Below are positions 62,059 through 64,000 of a stretch of DNA of 64,000 nt, piece after piece. The position numbers were made by a program, and so were the translations under genes. Within the stretch, counting starts at the first letter, position 1, and every line of letters begins with the position of its first letter. Source of the stretch: Amycolatopsis lexingtonensis (GTDB lineage: Bacteria > Actinomycetota > Actinomycetes > Mycobacteriales > Pseudonocardiaceae). The notes beneath the pieces were generated by a model, which worked only from the letters and a program-made list of their open reading frames with translations, did not search any database and had not been told where the DNA came from. The stretch spans positions 9,026,501 through 9,090,500 of the forward strand of contig NZ_JADBEG010000001.1 of NCBI RefSeq assembly GCF_014873755.1, read 5' to 3'.

Positions 62059-62663
62059 CGAAGCTGCTTCTGGCTACTCGGAACGCCAAGAAGCTGGGGG
62101 AGCTTCGGCGGATCCTTGAGGCTGAAGGGATCTCCGGGATCGAGGTGCTCGGTCTCGCTGACGTGCCCTCGTTCCCTGAGGCGCCTGAGACTGCTCCGGA
62201 CTTCGAGGGCAATGCTGTCGCGAAGGCCCGTGATGCTGTTGCGGCTACTGGGTTGCCTGCGATCGCGGATGACTCGGGGCTCGCTGTCGACGCGTTGAAC
62301 GGGATGCCGGGCGTGCTTTCGGCCCGCTGGTCGGGTAAACACGGCGACGACGAGGCCAATTTGGACCTCGTGCTGGGGCAGCTCGGCGATGTTCCGGACG
62401 AGCGGCGCGGGGCGCAGTTCGTCTGCGCGGCGGCTTTGGTGCTGGCTTCGGGTGAGGAGACGGTCGTCCGCGGTGAGTGGCGTGGGAGCTTGATCCGCGC
62501 TCGGCGGGGGACGAACGGGTTCGGGTACGACCCGATCTTCCAGCCGGATGGCGAGTCGCGGACGTCGGCTGAGATGGAGCCGGCGGAGAAGGACGCGCTT
62601 TCGCACCGGGGCAGGGCTTTGCGGGCCCTGCTCCCGGCGCTGCGGGAACTCGCGGAGGGCTGA
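62055..62663 (+). CDS. rdgB: dITP/XTP pyrophosphatase (RdgB/HAM1)
   Basis: 202 residues from [31 protein letters not shown] and [11 protein letters not shown] are signature motifs. It removes deaminated purine nucleotides from the pool. Last gene of the murI-rph-rdgB run. Confidence 0.93.
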   Translation: MTKLLLATRNAKKLGELRRILEAEGISGIEVLGLADVPSFPEAPETAPDFEGNAVAKARDAVAATGLPAIADDSGLAVDALNGMPGVLSARWSGKHGDDEANLDLVLGQLGDVPDERRGAQFVCAAALVLASGEETVVRGEWRGSLIRARRGTNGFGYDPIFQPDGESRTSAEMEPAEKDALSHRGRALRALLPALRELAEG

Positions 62664-62686
62664 CGGCGGCGTCCGCGAACTCGGCG

Positions 62687-63160
62687 TCAGGAAGCCAGGC
62701 CGAGGTCTCGGATCAGCTTCGCCACGTGGCCGGCCGCCCGGACGTTGTACCAGGCGTGCGCGATCTTGCCCTCCGCGTCGACCACGAAGGTCGACCGGAT
62801 CACGCCCATGTACGTCTTGCCGTAGTTCTTCTTCTCGCCGTACGCGGCCCACGCCTCGATGACCGACTTCTCCGGGTCGCCCAGGATCGGGAACGTCAGC
62901 TTCTCGTGCTCCGCGAACTTCGCCAGCTTCGCCTGCGTGTCCGGGGAAATGCCGATCACGCGGTAGCCGGCGTCGTTCAGCTGGGCCAGGTTGTCGCGGA
63001 AGTCGCAGGCCTGCTTCGTGCAGCCCGGGGTGCTCGCCGCCGGGTAGAAGTAGACCACCACGGACTCGCCGCGGAAGTCGTGCAGGGAGACGTCGTTGCC
63101 CTCGCTGTCGGGCAGGGTGAAGTCCGGGGCTTCGTCACCCGGGGAAAGACGCTCGGTCAT
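62687..63160 (-). CDS. bcp: Thiol peroxidase/peroxiredoxin Bcp
   Basis: 157 residues. Peroxidatic Cys47 (STPGCTKQAC) and resolving Cys52 five residues later, the alpha-2 arrangement of Bcp/PrxQ. Reduces hydrogen and organic peroxides. It converges on rdgB. Confidence 0.93.
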   Translation of the reverse strand: MTERLSPGDEAPDFTLPDSEGNDVSLHDFRGESVVVYFYPAASTPGCTKQACDFRDNLAQLNDAGYRVIGISPDTQAKLAKFAEHEKLTFPILGDPEKSVIEAWAAYGEKKNYGKTYMGVIRSTFVVDAEGKIAHAWYNVRAAGHVAKLIRDLGLAS

Positions 63161-63175
63161 GAGCCGAGCCTAACG

Positions 63176-63721
63176 TCACGCGGGGCCGCAGTAGGTGACC
63201 ACGGCGGGTTCGGTCGCGCTGGGGCGGAGCTGCAGCCGCAGTTGCGCCTGCTCACGCGGTACCGCGAACGCCAGCGTGATGTGCACCGAACGCCCCGGCA
63301 GCACGTCCTTGCCCGCGTCGGTGATGCCGGTGAAGCCCTGCGTCGTGTCCACGACCTGCTTGACCGCGGTGCCCGACGCCGTCGCGGTGACCGTGAGGCC
63401 CGACAGCTTGTACGTCGTCGCGCCCTCGTTCGTCAGCTGGATGTCGAACGCCGCGCCGCGCGGGCTCTGCGGGTACGCCGACGAGCTGGGCCGGAACGAC
63501 TTCGGGGAGCCGACCGAGATGGTGAGGCCGCTGGCGAACTTGTGGTCGGCGCCGAACTTGAGATCGTTGCCCGCCTGCGAGGCCGAGGCGCCCGCACCCG
63601 CGGGTGAGCCGGCGGCGCCCAGCGCCGCGGTACCGCCTTGCGTCGAAGGGACCCCGCACGCCACCGCCAGGCCGAGCAGTCCTGAGGTGAACATGATCTT
63701 GCACGTGCGCGCGAGCGCCAT
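63176..63721 (-). CDS. Secreted lipoprotein of unknown function
   Basis: 181 residues from ATG 63721. Short basic start, hydrophobic core and lipobox LAVAC with lipidated Cys22. A Ser/Ala/Gly linker precedes a beta-sandwich-like domain (AAFDIQLTNEGATTYKLSG), reminiscent of immunoglobulin-like DUF4352-type folds. Longer in-frame starts up to 63895 would place the signal peptide internally. Confidence 0.75.
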   Translation of the reverse strand: MALARTCKIMFTSGLLGLAVACGVPSTQGGTAALGAAGSPAGAGASASQAGNDLKFGADHKFASGLTISVGSPKSFRPSSSAYPQSPRGAAFDIQLTNEGATTYKLSGLTVTATASGTAVKQVVDTTQGFTGITDAGKDVLPGRSVHITLAFAVPREQAQLRLQLRPSATEPAVVTYCGPA

Positions 63722-63913
63722 CGCGGGTACTCCAGTCGGCGGGTCGGGGGTGCCGTCGGCAACGGGGGATTGCCGGGCGAACCCGCTCCACTCTGGCCGT
63801 GATCGCGCGTGGTTACGAGGCGCGACGGGGGGTTGTCGCGCACCTGGTGCCACCCCGTGGCCAATCCGTGACCGGAACGGCACCGCTCGTGACAATCACT
63901 GCCCACATGCCAC

Positions 63914-64000
63914 TTAAACGGCGAGCGCGAACAGCAGGATGAAGATCGCCACGCCGGCCACCCACGCGGCCATCAGCCAGCCGAAATCCCGGATCGGGTC
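63914..64000 (-). CDS. Partial CDS, C-terminus of a membrane protein
   Basis: 28 codons and a TAA stop are visible, ending in one membrane helix (MAAWVAGVAIFILLFALAV). The gene starts beyond the window. Small DUF3618-type membrane proteins sit near bcp in other actinobacteria, but the visible part is too short to assign. Confidence 0.55.
   Translation of the reverse strand, partial: DPIRDFGWLMAAWVAGVAIFILLFALAV

Overview
The window is high-GC actinobacterial chromosome with frequent GTG starts and ATGA/GTGA overlaps. The gene set points to a member of the Pseudonocardiales, with Amycolatopsis the most likely genus: NucS/EndoMS instead of MutSL, an F420-type LLM oxidoreductase, a Mec-CysO-CysM sulfur relay, MeaA-type ethylmalonyl-CoA mutase, and a block from dinG/pncB to rph/rdgB in nearly the order of Mycobacterium tuberculosis Rv1329c-Rv1341. 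The genus is an inference from gene content; no rRNA or tRNA is present.

Layout. Positions 1-8592 are chromosomal: two tandem LysE-type exporters, two PH-like membrane proteins, a MeaA-like mutase, a cysteine hydrolase, a GlxA-type regulator, an enoyl-CoA hydratase, a TetR-DUF2867 pair, a NUDIX hydrolase and nucS. Positions 8576-22538 are an integrated mobile element of about 14 kb, bounded by a perfect 17-bp direct repeat (AGTTCAGGCTGTTCTGA) that is the 3' end of nucS. It carries a tyrosine integrase, a repressor, an Xis-like protein, a replication protein with internal iterons, a run of small genes joined by 4-bp start/stop overlaps, an HGG-motif protein resembling small-terminase-region phage proteins, a self-contained tail tape-measure cassette, and a leftward module with a DUF2637 membrane protein and a dense repeat cluster. 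It has no capsid, portal, large terminase, tail tube, lysis or TraB-type transfer gene, so it looks more like a phage satellite or defective phage island than a complete prophage or a conjugative AICE.

Positions 22513-46161 are accessory and housekeeping chromosome: the DUF1653 gene split from nucS by the insertion, an L12-like membrane protein, a papain-like protein with its motifs in an unusual order, an SSS symporter with a small partner, the PTS-dependent dihydroxyacetone kinase operon dhaKLM, a double 3-hydroxyacyl-CoA dehydrogenase, a LLM oxidoreductase/deaminase/TrmO operon, an Lrp regulator divergent from a methionine/cystathionine gamma-lyase, ctaD, serB and a Pth2-like hydrolase.

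Positions 46221-63160 hold the conserved block: dinG, bioY, an Entner-Doudoroff-type aldolase with nicotinamidase and nicotinate phosphoribosyltransferase, clpS, DUF2017, a P1 peptidase, mec-cysO-cysM (cysteine synthesis from O-phosphoserine using a sulfur-carrier protein), rhomboid, murI, an Rv1339-like phosphodiesterase, rph, rdgB and bcp. Intergenic palindromes built on TTTCACGTGAAA recur and look like a genome-wide repeat family.

Most unusual features: a satellite-like element inserted in the mismatch-repair gene nucS; an integrase whose C-terminus changes with integration; a lone tape-measure gene with its own promoter, structured leader and terminator; and candidate cis-acting repeat clusters.
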